From positions 62,001-126,000 of the forward strand of contig JAEZNO010000018.1 in the NCBI GenBank assembly GCA_023441805.1: a DNA stretch of 64,000 nt, read 5' to 3'. The translations under genes and the position numbers were made by a program. This document shows, one piece after another, positions 33,217 through 41,393 of the stretch. Positions within the stretch are counted from its first letter, which is position 1. Every line of letters starts with the position of its first letter. Under the pieces are notes generated by a model. That model was not told where the DNA came from. It did not search any database and was given only the letters and a program-made list of their open reading frames with translations. Source of the stretch: Bacteroidota bacterium. Lineage in GTDB: Bacteria > Bacteroidota > Bacteroidia > Bacteroidales > Lentimicrobiaceae.

Positions 33217-34527
33217 TCAGTTCTTAATGACACTTGACAAATAGGATTTTAATACCTGAACATCGGCTTTTTGGAAAATGAAAAGATCTCTGGTTTTTGT
33301 ATCTGTGATCTTTGAATAATAGAGCAGGTATAAAACAGTTCCGACTGCATAGCTGATGTTGCTTGCGAAAGCTGCACCCAACCCGCCCCATAAGGGTATA
33401 AAGATGAAGTTAAAGATAACATTTAATATCAAGGCCGGGATAAATGCTTTCAATGCAACTTCAGGCTTACCCATACCTGATAACTGTCCGCTGAGTATCC
33501 TGAAAATGATCATTATTATTATCCCCGGCAATATTGTTTGAATGATTGCAATGCTCAGTAAATATTTATCTCCAAACACTAATGGGATAATGATCGGCGC
33601 AAGGATAAAAATTAATGCTGAAAGAATGATACCGGCAGCTAGCGATAGTCGAAGCAATCTGGCAGTGTTTTCATTCATCTGCTTTGTGTCCTTTGTATTT
33701 GCACTTCTTGTCATCACTACAATACCGATAGCTAAGGGAATCTGCCATAATAGTTCGGCAACTGCAACACCCAGTGAATATAGACCGACTTCAGTTTCAT
33801 CAGTCATTATTTGAAGAAACAGAATATCAACACGGAAATTCATTTGAATAATCAGGAATGAGAGTGCAAACACGACTCCTGTTTTGAGCATCTGAATGAT
33901 CAGCGGATTTCTGAATGATATAGTTATGTTGTATTCTTTGTACAATAACCAGATAGCATAGACTGCAACAACTAAATTGCTCATCATCATGCTGATTAAA
34001 GCTCCAACCACTCCGGTATTTAGTATCCAGACCAATAGAACAGCAGTAAGCAGGTTTAAAAGAGCAGTAACCCAGTTCATCCGATTAGCTTTCCTCATCT
34101 CTTCTTTTGCAAGGAAAACACCGCCTGCATAAATTGTTGTCAGTCGCATTGGGATTGTAAGCAAAGCAAGTGAAATGAGCAGAAAAGTGTATCCCGCCTT
34201 AAACATGGCGATATAAGCAATTGCACTGAAGATTATACCGGCAGATGAAGTAAAAAGGAGCGCAGAAATTACACCAGAGACTACCTGATGAATATCGTAG
34301 CTCTTTGACCCGATCATGAAAACTGTGGTGGGGCGTATGCCCATCTGGAAGAAACTAACTACAAGAAGAGGAACTACAAGAACAGCTGTATATAATCCGT
34401 AGCCTTCAGGACCAAGTTTACGTGTTAATAAAATTACTACAGTCAGATTGGCAATCAGCGTCAAGATGTTGCTGCTGAATACACTTACTATGTCCTTTCC
34501 AAATGAGGCTGCCGGTTTATCAACCAT
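33217..34527 (-). CDS. Polysaccharide/lipid flippase of the MATE/Wzx type
   Basis: A 436-residue integral membrane protein with about twelve hydrophobic helices. The N-terminal segment (ILTLIANLTVVILLTRKLGPEGYGLY, residues about 17-42) is the classic start of Wzx-type oligosaccharide flippases. It probably moves an undecaprenyl- or lipid-linked glycan across the cytoplasmic membrane. It follows the fatty-acyl-AMP ligase (49-bp gap) on the same strand, in a group with a sulfotransferase, which suggests export of a modified surface lipid or glycan. Confidence 0.85.
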   Translation of the reverse strand: MVDKPAASFGKDIVSVFSSNILTLIANLTVVILLTRKLGPEGYGLYTAVLVVPLLVVSFFQMGIRPTTVFMIGSKSYDIHQVVSGVISALLFTSSAGIIFSAIAYIAMFKAGYTFLLISLALLTIPMRLTTIYAGGVFLAKEEMRKANRMNWVTALLNLLTAVLLVWILNTGVVGALISMMMSNLVVAVYAIWLLYKEYNITISFRNPLIIQMLKTGVVFALSFLIIQMNFRVDILFLQIMTDETEVGLYSLGVAVAELLWQIPLAIGIVVMTRSANTKDTKQMNENTARLLRLSLAAGIILSALIFILAPIIIPLVFGDKYLLSIAIIQTILPGIIIMIIFRILSGQLSGMGKPEVALKAFIPALILNVIFNFIFIPLWGGLGAAFASNISYAVGTVLYLLYYSKITDTKTRDLFIFQKADVQVLKSYLSSVIKN

Positions 34528-34576
34528 TCTTTTTTGATTGCAAAGTTCACTAATTTAATTTGCAACCACCATATTG

Positions 34577-36589
34577 CTATATTTCTTTTACTTTATCGAG
34601 TGCTTTTTGGCTAAGTTCCTTTAGAGTTATCTTTTGAAAATAATAGTATGGCGGTATATTCACTTTGTATTGCCTCAGGAAATCCTGTTGCAGTTGCACA
34701 GCCTTCAATGAATTAAGACCATATTCGGAAATTGGACGAGTAATATCAATCTTATCCAAAGGAACTTTAAGATTTTGATTAACCCAAAGAATCAGCCAGG
34801 CTTCAACAGATGAGTTTCCAATTTTAAAACCTTCAGTGCTTTCACTCATAACGGATTCACCAATGACATCAAGGGTCTTATTTAAGAAACCCTGCTTACA
34901 GGCTTTGCGTTGTATTTTCCCACTTGATGTTTTTGGGATACTGGCAGTTCTTAACAGTTGAATTGCATATACCTGTTGCTCAAACTCCTCGGAGATGCTC
35001 TTTATGATGGCAGTACAGACAGCATCAACATCAAGGTTTCTGATTTCAGTTCTTCTTATCTCGCAAACAACAACTAATTTCTCTGAATAATCTTGTTCAA
35101 TTGAAAAGGCAGCTATTGCAGAAGGCTGGATAGCAGGATGACTTAACTCGGCAGTGTGTTCGATGTCCTGAGGGTAATAGTTTTTGCCAAAGAGTATAAT
35201 AAGATCTTTCAGACGCCCTGTGATAAACAATTCATTGTCATAGAAAAAGCCCAGGTCGCCAGTGCGTAAATAATACTTACCCGAGTCTTCTTCACCCTTT
35301 ATGACTGCTTTAAATGTTTCTTCAGTAATTTCCTTTTTGTTCCAATAGCCTGATGTAACAATTGAGCCGGATAACCATATTTCACCTACTTCATCATCCT
35401 TAGCAGGTAACAGAGTATCAGGATTTACTATTCTTATAGCAAGATCCATCCATGCATGACCGATTCCGACAAGATGCTTAGCATCCGGATCATTTTCATC
35501 AATCGGAACAATCTTATTTAATTCAAAAGCTGAGGTAGAAACAGCCAGATAATATGGACCACGTAGCGCACCCGGACCTGATATCATAAGTGTCGTTTCG
35601 GCCATTCCGTATGCTGGAAATAAGGACTTATGGGTAATGCCATACTTAGAATAGGTTTCAACGAATCGGTCAAATGTCGACCTTCGGATAGGCTCAGCAC
35701 CATTGTATATTGTATTAATACAACTAAGATCCAGGCCTTCCCTCTCTTTGTCAGTAACATTATCGACCATTAAATCAAATGCAAAATTTGGAGCACCGCC
35801 ATGTGTTCCTCTGTATTTATGGAAGGCTCTCAACCACCGTGATGGCTTTTGGATGAATGCTACAGGGGGCATAAGTATTGCGGTATATCCGGAGTAAACT
35901 CCTCCCATCATTCCTTCAATAAGTCCCATGTCATGAAATGTCGGGAGCCAGCTCACTGATATAGTCTCCTTATGGACTGAAAAAGCCTGTCGCATATATT
36001 CCAGTTCACTTACCAGATTATGGTGAGTGACCATAACACCCTTAGGATTACCGGTCGAACCGGATGTGTACTGCAAGAATGCAACATCATCTGGTTTTAT
36101 GCAACGGGTAGTTGGTTGCGATTCTATATCATCATTCCTGTCAAAAAGAACCCATGTCAGATTTTTCAAATCATCAAAATCACTGAATGACCTTTCAGAT
36201 GCACTGAATACTCCTGATGTTGCTAAAACAAACTTAGCCTGTGAGTCAGAAACTATTGCTTTGATACGCTCAACTGACCGGTTTTTTTTGGGAGGATATG
36301 CAGGCACTGCAATTGCACCTGCCATTAAGCATCCATACATTGAAATAATGAATTCCAACCCCGGAGGAAATAACATTAAAACCCTTTCATCTGCTGCATT
36401 GACAGCAGTAAGTTTGGCGGCTATATTCTTTGAAGCATTGTATAATTCACGAAAAGTAAGTGATTCCTCATTGTCCTCACCGTCGATCAAATAAATGTAA
36501 GCAGTCTTATCAGGGTTTAACTCTACCTGTCTTTTAAGACAATCTATTATATGAAGGGTTGGTTTATCTACTTCTGTCAGGTTGTTCAT
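34577..36589 (-). CDS. Fatty-acyl-AMP ligase fused to an acyl carrier domain
   Basis: A 670-residue protein. The adenylating domain (about 1-580) has the P-loop QYTSGSTGNPKGVMVTHHNL, the FAAL-type AYGMAETTLMISG and the core motif YLRTGDLGF. The hinge ends in TSSGKIQRKACK. Residues about 590-670 are a carrier domain with phosphopantetheine site Ser627 in YGLNSLKAVQ. It likely activates a fatty acid as the adenylate and loads it on its own carrier for transfer to a later acceptor. A second, carrier-less enzyme is at 50301. A -7 box lies at 36660. Confidence 0.9.
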   Translation of the reverse strand: MNNLTEVDKPTLHIIDCLKRQVELNPDKTAYIYLIDGEDNEESLTFRELYNASKNIAAKLTAVNAADERVLMLFPPGLEFIISMYGCLMAGAIAVPAYPPKKNRSVERIKAIVSDSQAKFVLATSGVFSASERSFSDFDDLKNLTWVLFDRNDDIESQPTTRCIKPDDVAFLQYTSGSTGNPKGVMVTHHNLVSELEYMRQAFSVHKETISVSWLPTFHDMGLIEGMMGGVYSGYTAILMPPVAFIQKPSRWLRAFHKYRGTHGGAPNFAFDLMVDNVTDKEREGLDLSCINTIYNGAEPIRRSTFDRFVETYSKYGITHKSLFPAYGMAETTLMISGPGALRGPYYLAVSTSAFELNKIVPIDENDPDAKHLVGIGHAWMDLAIRIVNPDTLLPAKDDEVGEIWLSGSIVTSGYWNKKEITEETFKAVIKGEEDSGKYYLRTGDLGFFYDNELFITGRLKDLIILFGKNYYPQDIEHTAELSHPAIQPSAIAAFSIEQDYSEKLVVVCEIRRTEIRNLDVDAVCTAIIKSISEEFEQQVYAIQLLRTASIPKTSSGKIQRKACKQGFLNKTLDVIGESVMSESTEGFKIGNSSVEAWLILWVNQNLKVPLDKIDITRPISEYGLNSLKAVQLQQDFLRQYKVNIPPYYYFQKITLKELSQKALDKVKEI

Positions 36590-36659
36590 TTGGTATTCCG
36601 GTTATAAAAAGCGCTATACAGATTGATTATTTTAACTGTTATACATCATTTTCAGGACA

Positions 36660-36667
36660 CAAAAATA
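36660..36667 (-). promoter_or_regulatory. Possible -7 box of the acyl-AMP ligase gene
   Basis: TATTTTTG on the minus strand, 71 bp before the ligase start, in the 82-bp gap after the sulfotransferase gene. No -33 box was seen. Confidence 0.28.
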
Positions 36668-36671
36668 GCAT

Positions 36672-37718
36672 TTATAACGGCTTGAGTTTCTTCTTGTTAA
36701 ATTTCCAGTATATCTTAAGACAGATACCCAGTGATTTATTAAGAGCGTTTCTCATTCCATGAGGAAGATGATCGGCTATCATTATTAGTCGATACATAAT
36801 AGAAGCATAAATAAGTGAGGGTGAAATCCACAGGTACAGGAAAGGATTTATGCGTGGATACATTCGCTGATAGCCGGCCTTCTCTGCTGTTTTACCTACA
36901 ACATGATCAGCTACTTTGATCTGTCGGGCAGTCATTTCAGTCTTCCACTTCTCCATTCGTCCGGTATTAATCGGATTGAACAGACTCTTATGGACAATTT
37001 TTATTGTTTTGTCACTACTGTAAGCATCCTCTGTTTCCTGCTTTTTCTCATAGAATGTAAGAACCGAAGGATCAAATTCAATTCCAAGGAAATCGTACAT
37101 CCGTCGGCAATGAAGTTCAGGATCAGCAACAAGATCTTCATATTTAAGTGAATATATCAGATCGGGATTGCGTTTCTTCAGATGCCACATTTTCTTTAGT
37201 GCATATTTCCATCGATAAACCACAATCGGTACAACAGGAATCTCAAAGTTTACATTAGTGAGGGATAAGTAATTATCCCTGTAGTCGCGTGTTATATGGA
37301 TTATCCTGGCCTCAGGAAATAACTGATGAATCCTGTGAGGATAAAGTGAGTACAACGGGTTTTTATCACCGATAAGTTTAATTTCACCTTTATTGTACAA
37401 AGAATGATAGTTGGCATAGATTCTAAGCACCATCTCCTGAAACGTGCTCTTGCCTTTAGATTCCAGTAACTCATTTAATAAAGCCCCCTTGTCAAAGAGC
37501 CATTTATCAAAATAAGTTACCTCGAATAGATCGTCAACAAATTCAGTTATGACATCGCTTGTCCAGTTGGTTATTTTCCCATATTTTTTATAAAGAACAA
37601 TAATGAACGGGCTTTCGGGAGGAACAATAATATTAGGATGTGCTTCAAAAAGCAGTCGTAACATTGTAGTTCCCGATCGGGGTCTTCCTATGATAAAAAA
37701 GAAGGGAATATCTTGCAT
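36672..37718 (-). CDS. Sulfotransferase family protein
   Basis: A 348-residue sulfotransferase. The PAPS-binding 5' loop FFIIGRPRSGTTMLRLLFE is at the N-terminus (residues about 5-24), and the 3' phosphate region IHITRDYRDNYLSL is near residue 140. It would transfer sulfate from PAPS to a hydroxyl or amine of a lipid, glycan or peptide. The gene is immediately upstream of the acyl-AMP ligase and flippase, so a sulfated surface lipid or polysaccharide is the simplest product. The acceptor cannot be named. Confidence 0.85.
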   Translation of the reverse strand: MQDIPFFFIIGRPRSGTTMLRLLFEAHPNIIVPPESPFIIVLYKKYGKITNWTSDVITEFVDDLFEVTYFDKWLFDKGALLNELLESKGKSTFQEMVLRIYANYHSLYNKGEIKLIGDKNPLYSLYPHRIHQLFPEARIIHITRDYRDNYLSLTNVNFEIPVVPIVVYRWKYALKKMWHLKKRNPDLIYSLKYEDLVADPELHCRRMYDFLGIEFDPSVLTFYEKKQETEDAYSSDKTIKIVHKSLFNPINTGRMEKWKTEMTARQIKVADHVVGKTAEKAGYQRMYPRINPFLYLWISPSLIYASIMYRLIMIADHLPHGMRNALNKSLGICLKIYWKFNKKKLKPL

Positions 37719-37747
37719 TTGATGTCAGTACGATGGTATCAGGGTGG

Positions 37748-37755
37748 CAAAAATA
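37748..37755 (-). promoter_or_regulatory. Possible -7 box of the sulfotransferase gene
   Basis: TATTTTTG on the minus strand, 30 bp before the sulfotransferase start, in the 100-bp divergent gap with the MBOAT gene. The -33 region is not clear. Confidence 0.3.
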
Positions 37756-37818
37756 GAGATTTTTCAATGCATTGTTGTTAGAAAATTGCTTTAATTTGCA
37801 CCCTAAACGGGGAATGGA

Positions 37819-39270
37819 ATGCTTTTTAACTCAATAGAATACCTGATTTTTTTTCCAATAGTTGTAATGCTTTATTTCACTCTGCCAATACGGTGGAGAT
37901 GGGTTCTGTTGTTGGTAGCAAGCTATTTCTTCTACATGTGTTGGAAAGCTGAGTACGTTGTTCTTATCATGATAACCACACTTATTGATTATTTGATAGG
38001 ACTGAAACTTGCGCAAAAGATACCTAAGAAGCAGAAAAAGGCTTATTTGCTTATCAGCATCATTGCAAATCTCGGCATGCTGGCAGGCTTTAAGTATCTC
38101 AATTTCTTTACTCAAAGCATCAGTGATTTTCTTAAAATATTTAATGATGATGTTTCATTCCCTGTATATAATATTCTGCTCCCGGTTGGCATTTCATTCT
38201 ACATATTTCAATCACTGAGTTATACAATTGATGTGTACAGAGGTAATTCGCCTGCCGAGAAGCATTTAGGCATGTTTGCTTTGTATGTGTCATTTTTTCC
38301 ACAACTGGTTGCCGGTCCAATTGAAAGACCAACAAGTCTTATCCCACAATTCCATAAACCTAAATCTTTTGACCCGGAGAGAGCAATCAGTGGGTTGAAG
38401 TTAATGTTATGGGGATTTTTTAAGAAGCTGGTTATAGCTGACAGACTGGGGATGTTTGTAAATATTGTGTATGAACATCCCGACCAACATAAGGGAATTA
38501 CCGTAATACTAGCATCAGCACTGTTTGCATTTCAGTTGTATTGTGATTTTTCGGCATACACAGATATTGCCAGAGGATCAGCCCGTGTGATGGGATTTGA
38601 CCTCATGGTTAATTTCAACAGGCCTTTCATTGCGAAATCGCTAAGAGACTTCTGGAGTAGATGGCATATCTCACTTACTACCTGGTTCCGTGATTATCTT
38701 TTATATTCACTCCCATATGTGAAGAATAATGAGGTTAAATTCAGCCTCTTCAATAGGAACGTGATAATCACCCTCCTTCTCATGGGATTTTGGCATGGAG
38801 CTTCCTGGGCATTCATATTCTTCGGGCTGTTCCATGGTATTATGCTAGTTCTGGAAAATACAACCGGTAATGCCAGAAACCGAATTATTGAACTTACTCA
38901 TCTGAATAAGGACGGGTGGTTGTTAAGTAGTCTTTCAATGGTCGCCACTTTTTCAATACTAGTATTTTCACTTTATTTTTTCAGGGCAGAGAATATTTCT
39001 GATGCATTCATCCTGTTAAAAAATTCATTTGATTTTTCAGGTTCCGCTGAATTGATAGTGCAGATGCTTAAAAACAATGAGCTCACATTTGGAATTCTTA
39101 TGGTAATCTGCCTTCTGATCGCTGAATATCTGCAGGCAAAGAAAGACCTGGTGTCATTAACTGCATCTAAACCAATGGCATTGCGTTGGTCACTTTATTC
39201 AGGATTTGTATTTTTTATCCTGATTTTTGGAGTTTTGCATCAAGAGAAATTTATTTACTTCCAATTCTGA
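37819..39270 (+). CDS. MBOAT-family O-acyltransferase (AlgI-like)
   Basis: A 483-residue multi-spanning acyltransferase of AlgI/DltB type. The N-terminal LFNSIEYLIFFPIVVMLYF is a hallmark, followed by FPQLVAGPIERPTSLIPQF. The arginine motif is SRWHISLTTWFRDYLLY, and the catalytic His is in GFWHGASWAFI. It moves an acyl group, often acetyl, across the membrane onto a secreted acceptor. The next gene encodes an SGNH-like protein, the usual partnership for polysaccharide O-acylation. It is divergent from the sulfotransferase. Confidence 0.93.
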   Translation: MLFNSIEYLIFFPIVVMLYFTLPIRWRWVLLLVASYFFYMCWKAEYVVLIMITTLIDYLIGLKLAQKIPKKQKKAYLLISIIANLGMLAGFKYLNFFTQSISDFLKIFNDDVSFPVYNILLPVGISFYIFQSLSYTIDVYRGNSPAEKHLGMFALYVSFFPQLVAGPIERPTSLIPQFHKPKSFDPERAISGLKLMLWGFFKKLVIADRLGMFVNIVYEHPDQHKGITVILASALFAFQLYCDFSAYTDIARGSARVMGFDLMVNFNRPFIAKSLRDFWSRWHISLTTWFRDYLLYSLPYVKNNEVKFSLFNRNVIITLLLMGFWHGASWAFIFFGLFHGIMLVLENTTGNARNRIIELTHLNKDGWLLSSLSMVATFSILVFSLYFFRAENISDAFILLKNSFDFSGSAELIVQMLKNNELTFGILMVICLLIAEYLQAKKDLVSLTASKPMALRWSLYSGFVFFILIFGVLHQEKFIYFQF

Positions 39271-39348
39271 GACTTCGGAATTAAAAATGACCTGAACAGC
39301 AAAAGACAATATGAACAATTATCAGTAAACGACAAGATAAAAATATAG

Positions 39349-40320
39349 ATGACTAGTAGTTTTAAAAAACGGGTTTTGCTCTTCTCGGCTATACTTATTG
39401 TCGTTAATTTCCTACTTGATCAGGGATTCAAGTACTTCTCAGTTCACAACATCGTCAATGAGAAAATGGACGAACAGTTTGCTGAATATGATGACACTTT
39501 GAAGTACCTTGCAATGGGCAATTCACATAATTGTATCAACACTCACATGCTGCCACAGAGTTTCAACTATGGCTCACCCAGTGAGAATTATATCCAGTCA
39601 TATTATAAACTTAAACACATACTTGAGCGGACGGGCAAAAAGCCCCAATACCTTTTACTGCAGGCAGATTTATCAAGTTTTACTTCAAAGAGTGCGGATC
39701 GTTATGAATATAACTCATATTGGATTAAATATCTTGACTACGTTGAGTTGGCCAAAGTTAAAAAGCAAAGAGGAGTTCTGTTTAAATGGTTAGAGGGAAA
39801 GTTCTTTTCTTATGCCGGTAACTATAAAGATATACAGTTGTCGATTGTTTACAGAATTAAGATGAAGACGCTGGAGATGTATAATGGGTACAGGCCACAT
39901 CGGGATTACCACAATTTTGCAAATGAGAAAAACAGGCAGAGAAGTGCATGGGAAAAAGCGCAACACATACTTACGAACGATTCTTATTTCGATCCTGCAA
40001 TCAGGTACTATTTCGATAATATTCTATCACTTTGCCAGGAGAATAACATAAAGGTAATTTTAATCAGGTACCCATTGTCTAAAGAATTCAGTTTTGAGGA
40101 AAGAAGGATAATTCCTGCCGATATATTGACCAACGAAGTAGAAAAGATTGCCCATAAATATTCAGTGTATTGCGGTACACTTGATTACCATGATATTTTC
40201 TTTGATCATCCCGAGTACTTCTTTGATCCTGATCATCTGAATGTAAGAGGATCTGATTTGTTTTCGGAGAAATTTGTAAAAGATCTGTACCTGATGATTG
40301 ATGATAAGCTAATAAATTGA
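39349..40320 (+). CDS. Membrane-anchored SGNH-like protein, probable acyltransferase partner
   Basis: A 323-residue protein with one N-terminal transmembrane helix (residues 7-26) and an outward SGNH-like domain. LAMGNSHNCINTHML is a GDSL/GNSH-type nucleophile block (Ser in GNSH) and FFDPDHLNVRGSDLFS near the C-terminus gives the DxxH dyad. It follows the MBOAT gene by 78 bp. Like AlgJ/AlgX or DltD it may take the acyl group on the outer face and place it on the glycan. Sequence similarity to known members is low, so the assignment rests on motif spacing and context. Confidence 0.65.
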   Translation: MTSSFKKRVLLFSAILIVVNFLLDQGFKYFSVHNIVNEKMDEQFAEYDDTLKYLAMGNSHNCINTHMLPQSFNYGSPSENYIQSYYKLKHILERTGKKPQYLLLQADLSSFTSKSADRYEYNSYWIKYLDYVELAKVKKQRGVLFKWLEGKFFSYAGNYKDIQLSIVYRIKMKTLEMYNGYRPHRDYHNFANEKNRQRSAWEKAQHILTNDSYFDPAIRYYFDNILSLCQENNIKVILIRYPLSKEFSFEERRIIPADILTNEVEKIAHKYSVYCGTLDYHDIFFDHPEYFFDPDHLNVRGSDLFSEKFVKDLYLMIDDKLIN

Positions 40321-40350
40321 AATCATCGTTTGATAATTGGATATAAAAAG

Positions 40351-40398
40351 AACGACCTCAAGCAGAGATTACCTGTTTGAGGTCGTTTAATTTTTTGG
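40351..40398. terminator. Bidirectional terminator between the SGNH-like and DUF2147 genes
   Basis: A 15-bp stem with one wobble (40351-40365 with 40373-40387, 7-nt loop) is followed by TAATTTTTT on the plus strand and flanked by an A-run on the left. It separates two convergent genes and can serve both. Confidence 0.85.
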
Positions 40399-40438
40399 TA
40401 TAAATAGACTTATTAGTCTACCTGTAATAGATTGAACC

Positions 40439-41230
40439 TTACTTTCCGGGAATTCCTGTAGTTCTGGTCCAGGTAAGAGTTTTGCTTATAAAACCGGTGC
40501 CTCCTGTAATTTGCATACTCTTTTTGTCCTTATTAAGTTTGATATTACAGTTAAATGATTTACCGGTTTGAGGCTGGTATACTTTACCGCCTTCGTAGGT
40601 ATTAGTTTTTGGATTATAAGTAAGGCCTGTTACGAGGTCAGTACCGACAATCGGATTATTTCGTTTAGCTTTATCAGGGTTGTTTACATCTTTTAGAGGC
40701 TTCCCGTTTTTATCTTTTTGTTTAGTCCAAACTGCTTTTCCATTGTACTTATCACCTACTTTATAGAACTCAACAATAGTGCCTTTTTGGGCAGTTATCC
40801 AAAGACCTGTAATATCATTGGCAGCTACTTCAGGTTTGGTTTGATCAACAGGTTTGGCTGAGGGTTTGGCAGTGCCTGTAGTCGTTGGTTTAGCAGTACC
40901 TGAAGAAGCCGGGTTAGCAGTACCGGTTGATGATGGTTTAGATGATGGAGCGGGCTTTGCAGATGAACTTGCCGGAGTAGCAGGAGTAGCAGGAGTAGCA
41001 GGAACGGCTTTTTTCTTAGCATCAGTAGTCGTACCTTGTTTAGCCGGAACCGCCGGAGTAGCCGGTGTGGCACTTTTTTTATCAGAAGTTGTAGATTGAA
41101 CAACCTTTTTTGTTGTGGTTGTAGTTGTTTTCGTTTCTTTTGACTGATTGGTTTGAACAGTCTGGGCATTAACTGTGAAAATGCCCCAGGCTATTAATAA
41201 AACAGTAGTAAGTAAATTCCTTCTGTTCAT
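40439..41230 (-). CDS. Secreted DUF2147-domain protein with low-complexity linker
   Basis: A 263-residue protein. Residues 1-22 form a signal peptide (cleavage near VNA-Q). Residues 23-140 are a Thr/Pro/Ala/Ser/Lys-rich linker with PATPATPATPA and repeated GTAKP/GTANP units. Residues about 141-263 form a DUF2147 domain (ITGLWITAQKGTIVEFYKVGDKY-type sequence, GLTYNPKTNTYEGGKVYQP region). DUF2147 is a small beta-barrel domain of unknown, probably envelope, function. The linker DNA has 9-bp tandem repeats (about 40973-41005), so its length may vary between strains. Confidence 0.8.
   Translation of the reverse strand: MNRRNLLTTVLLIAWGIFTVNAQTVQTNQSKETKTTTTTTKKVVQSTTSDKKSATPATPAVPAKQGTTTDAKKKAVPATPATPATPASSSAKPAPSSKPSSTGTANPASSGTAKPTTTGTAKPSAKPVDQTKPEVAANDITGLWITAQKGTIVEFYKVGDKYNGKAVWTKQKDKNGKPLKDVNNPDKAKRNNPIVGTDLVTGLTYNPKTNTYEGGKVYQPQTGKSFNCNIKLNKDKKSMQITGGTGFISKTLTWTRTTGIPGK
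40973..41005. repeat. 9-bp microsatellite within the DUF2147 linker
   Basis: Plus-strand GGAGTAGCA repeats in tandem about three and a half times, with a degenerate first and last unit. It encodes PAT on the minus strand. The period keeps the reading frame, so slippage would change linker length but not frame. Confidence 0.7.
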
Positions 41231-41259
41231 GGATGTGGTGTTTTAATGTTTTGTATTTA

Positions 41260-41293
41260 CAAAAATAATGATTTTTAATGCCATATATGCAAT
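41260..41293 (-). promoter_or_regulatory. Possible promoter of the DUF2147 gene
   Basis: ATTG (41290-41293), 22 nt, then TATTTTTG (41260-41267) on the minus strand. The -7 box is an exact match and the -33 box has one mismatch. It lies 30 bp before the gene start. A 6-bp inverted repeat TGACAG/CTGTCA at 41325-41344 sits in the same divergent gap, 50 bp before wecE. Confidence 0.35.
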
Positions 41294-41393
41294 TAACATG
41301 CCAGTAAATGGAAGTGCCGGGATTTGACAGGGAATTAACTGTCATGAGTTCATTTTTTCACATTATCTTAGCATCCTTAAAGGAATATCATAG

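Noticed and set aside
37791..37798. TTAATTTG as a -7 box for the MBOAT gene
   Set aside because: The second base mismatches the key A and the nearest TTG is too close for a -33 box.
40825..41169. Overlapping Leu/Gln-rich frame inside the DUF2147 gene
   Set aside because: It is a frame shadow of the repeat-coding linker, with no start context or homology.
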